Positions 4,870 through 5,434 of a stretch of 5,434 nucleotides of DNA are shown in pieces. How positions within the stretch are numbered: position 1 is the first letter of the stretch; each line of letters starts with the position of its first letter. The notes under the pieces are model-generated. The model did no database searches. It was given only the letters and a program-made list of their open reading frames with translations, and was not told the DNA's origin. Source of the DNA: DASZTU01 sp035493835 (GTDB lineage: Bacteria; Pseudomonadota; Alphaproteobacteria; Rhizobiales; Devosiaceae); contig DATJHO010000146.1 in assembly GCA_035493835.1 (NCBI GenBank), forward strand, positions 1 through 5,434. The letters run 5' to 3'. The position numbers and the translations under genes were made by a program.

Positions 4870-5217
4870 GTGGCGAGCGGCGCAGAACACAACATTGAAC
4901 TAAGCGGGGCCTTGGGGCTCCGCGACGTGGCAGGCCTCGCCGCTTCGTTGAAGACGGCGCTCGAAGCTCATCAGGCAGTGACGCTCGCGGCCGAGGGGTT
5001 GACCGAGGTCGATGTCAGCATCCTGCAAGTACTGGTTGCAGCACACAAAAGCGCGACGAAAACCGGCAAATCCTTGCAGTTCAAGGCCACCACCGCGGGA
5101 ACGCTGCGGCAAACTCTCGTCAAGGCGGGTTTCCTCACTGCGGGCGGTGAGCCGCTGACGCCGGAGGGAAATTTCTGGGTCGGTCCGGCAGGCAGCTCGA
5201 AAGGTATGGCGGCATGA
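4870..5217 (+). CDS. STAS-domain protein of the chemotaxis operon
   Basis: A 115-residue soluble protein with the pattern of a STAS domain (anti-sigma-factor-antagonist fold): IELSGALGLRDVAGLAASLKTAL (9-31) as first strand and helix, VTLAAEGLTEVDVSILQVLVAAHKSATKTGKSLQF (37-71) as the central strand, loop and helix, and TLRQTLVKAGF (78-88) as the last helix. The loop that carries the phosphorylated serine in SpoIIAA (DSS) reads DVS (48-50), so that exact position is Val. The GTG start at 4870 is chosen because GGAG (4859-4862) lies seven bases upstream and an in-frame TGA (4852) precludes a longer product. Its TGA overlaps the cheY start (ATGA), which implies coupled translation and a role with CheY or CheA. 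Comparable small genes precede cheY1-cheA in rhizobia (CheS in Sinorhizobium), but orthology to CheS is not established here. Confidence 0.85.
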   Translation: MASGAEHNIELSGALGLRDVAGLAASLKTALEAHQAVTLAAEGLTEVDVSILQVLVAAHKSATKTGKSLQFKATTAGTLRQTLVKAGFLTAGGEPLTPEGNFWVGPAGSSKGMAA

Positions 5218-5434
5218 GCAAGACGATTTTGACCGTGGATGACTCGGCTTCCATCCGCCAGATGGTGGCGATGACGCTGAAGAGCGCCGGCCACGAGGTG
5301 CTGGAGGCCGGCGATGGCTCCCAGGGATATGACGTGGCGATCGCCAACACCGTTCATGCGGTGATCACCGACCTCAACATGCCGGTGATGAACGGCATCG
5401 AGTTCATCCGGAAATATCGCCAGCATCCCTCGAG
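5214..5434 (+). CDS. cheY: CheY-type chemotaxis response regulator, 3' end missing
   Basis: The first 73 residues of a single receiver domain are present; the family is about 120 residues, so some 50 lie beyond the window. CheY-P carries the signal from the CheA kinase to the flagellar motor, or acts as a phosphate sink in species with two CheY proteins. Visible are the acidic pair D9/D10 in LTVDDSASIRQMV, phosphoacceptor D53 in VITDLNMPVMNGIEFI, and the helix-1 sequence SIRQMVAMTLKSAG that is typical of CheY near cheA. The switch Thr/Ser and Lys are past the edge. AAGG (5201-5204) stands nine bases before the ATG. The start overlaps the STAS stop by four bases. The context makes a che operon likely (cheA and others downstream would settle it); a receiver domain of a longer protein cannot be excluded from the fragment. 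Confidence 0.88.
   Translation, partial: MSKTILTVDDSASIRQMVAMTLKSAGHEVLEAGDGSQGYDVAIANTVHAVITDLNMPVMNGIEFIRKYRQHPS

Noticed and set aside
5429..5434. CTCGAG at the very end of the window
   Set aside because: It is a restriction-site word inside the cheY reading frame; chance or a clone boundary, with no biological meaning that I can support.
1..5434. CRISPR arrays, tRNAs, insertion sequences or phage attachment sites
   Set aside because: No regularly spaced direct repeats with spacers, no cloverleaf-type sequence, no transposase frame and no flanking terminal repeats were seen on either strand.

Overview
The window looks like chromosomal DNA of an alphaproteobacterium, most likely of the order Hyphomicrobiales (Rhizobiales); a Devosia-like lineage is possible but unproven. 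The reasons are high-GC coding sequence with dense antisense shadow frames, a cysQ / DUF4170 / DUF374-acyltransferase gene trio typical of that order, a STAS-domain gene coupled to cheY, and intergenic palindromes with a GGGCTTGACCCGG-type core that are common in its genomes. This placement is inference; no marker gene for taxonomy is present. Nothing indicates a phage, plasmid or insertion sequence.

Layout. 1-927 (+) is the C-terminal three quarters of purD (purine biosynthesis), cut by the window edge. 928-1228 is a convergent intergenic region packed with three REP-like palindromic repeats. 1229-3044 (-) is a compact three-gene operon transcribed leftwards: a CysQ/inositol-monophosphatase family phosphatase, a 77-residue DUF4170 protein and a DUF374-type lysophospholipid acyltransferase-like protein, each joined to the next by a 4-base start/stop overlap. 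3045-3277 is a divergent promoter region with several small dyads. 3278-4330 (+) is a two-domain response regulator with a receiver domain and an HD-GYP cyclic-di-GMP phosphodiesterase domain, all recognisable key residues intact. 4331-4869 is a 539-base, visibly AT-richer region without a convincing gene; it holds phased CGGTTA repeats with a CtrA-like box and two strong hairpins just before the next gene. 4870-5217 (+) is a small STAS-domain protein, and 5214 to the window end (+) is the start of a CheY-type response regulator, again with a 4-base overlap. These two probably open a chemotaxis operon continuing beyond the window.

How the genes fit together. The right half is a signalling neighbourhood: an HD-GYP regulator that would lower cyclic-di-GMP sits upstream of the probable beginning of a chemotaxis operon in the same direction, separated by a long regulatory-looking spacer. 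The left half is housekeeping (purine synthesis) plus a tightly coupled operon of uncertain purpose, probably linked to nucleotide/sulfur metabolism and envelope lipids. I found no clearly new biological system. The most rewarding observations are the non-coding structures (compensatory changes between two inverted repeats at 996-1095, and the hairpin-rich leader before the chemotaxis genes), the DUF4170-centred operon, and the STAS protein with no serine at the expected phosphorylation position.
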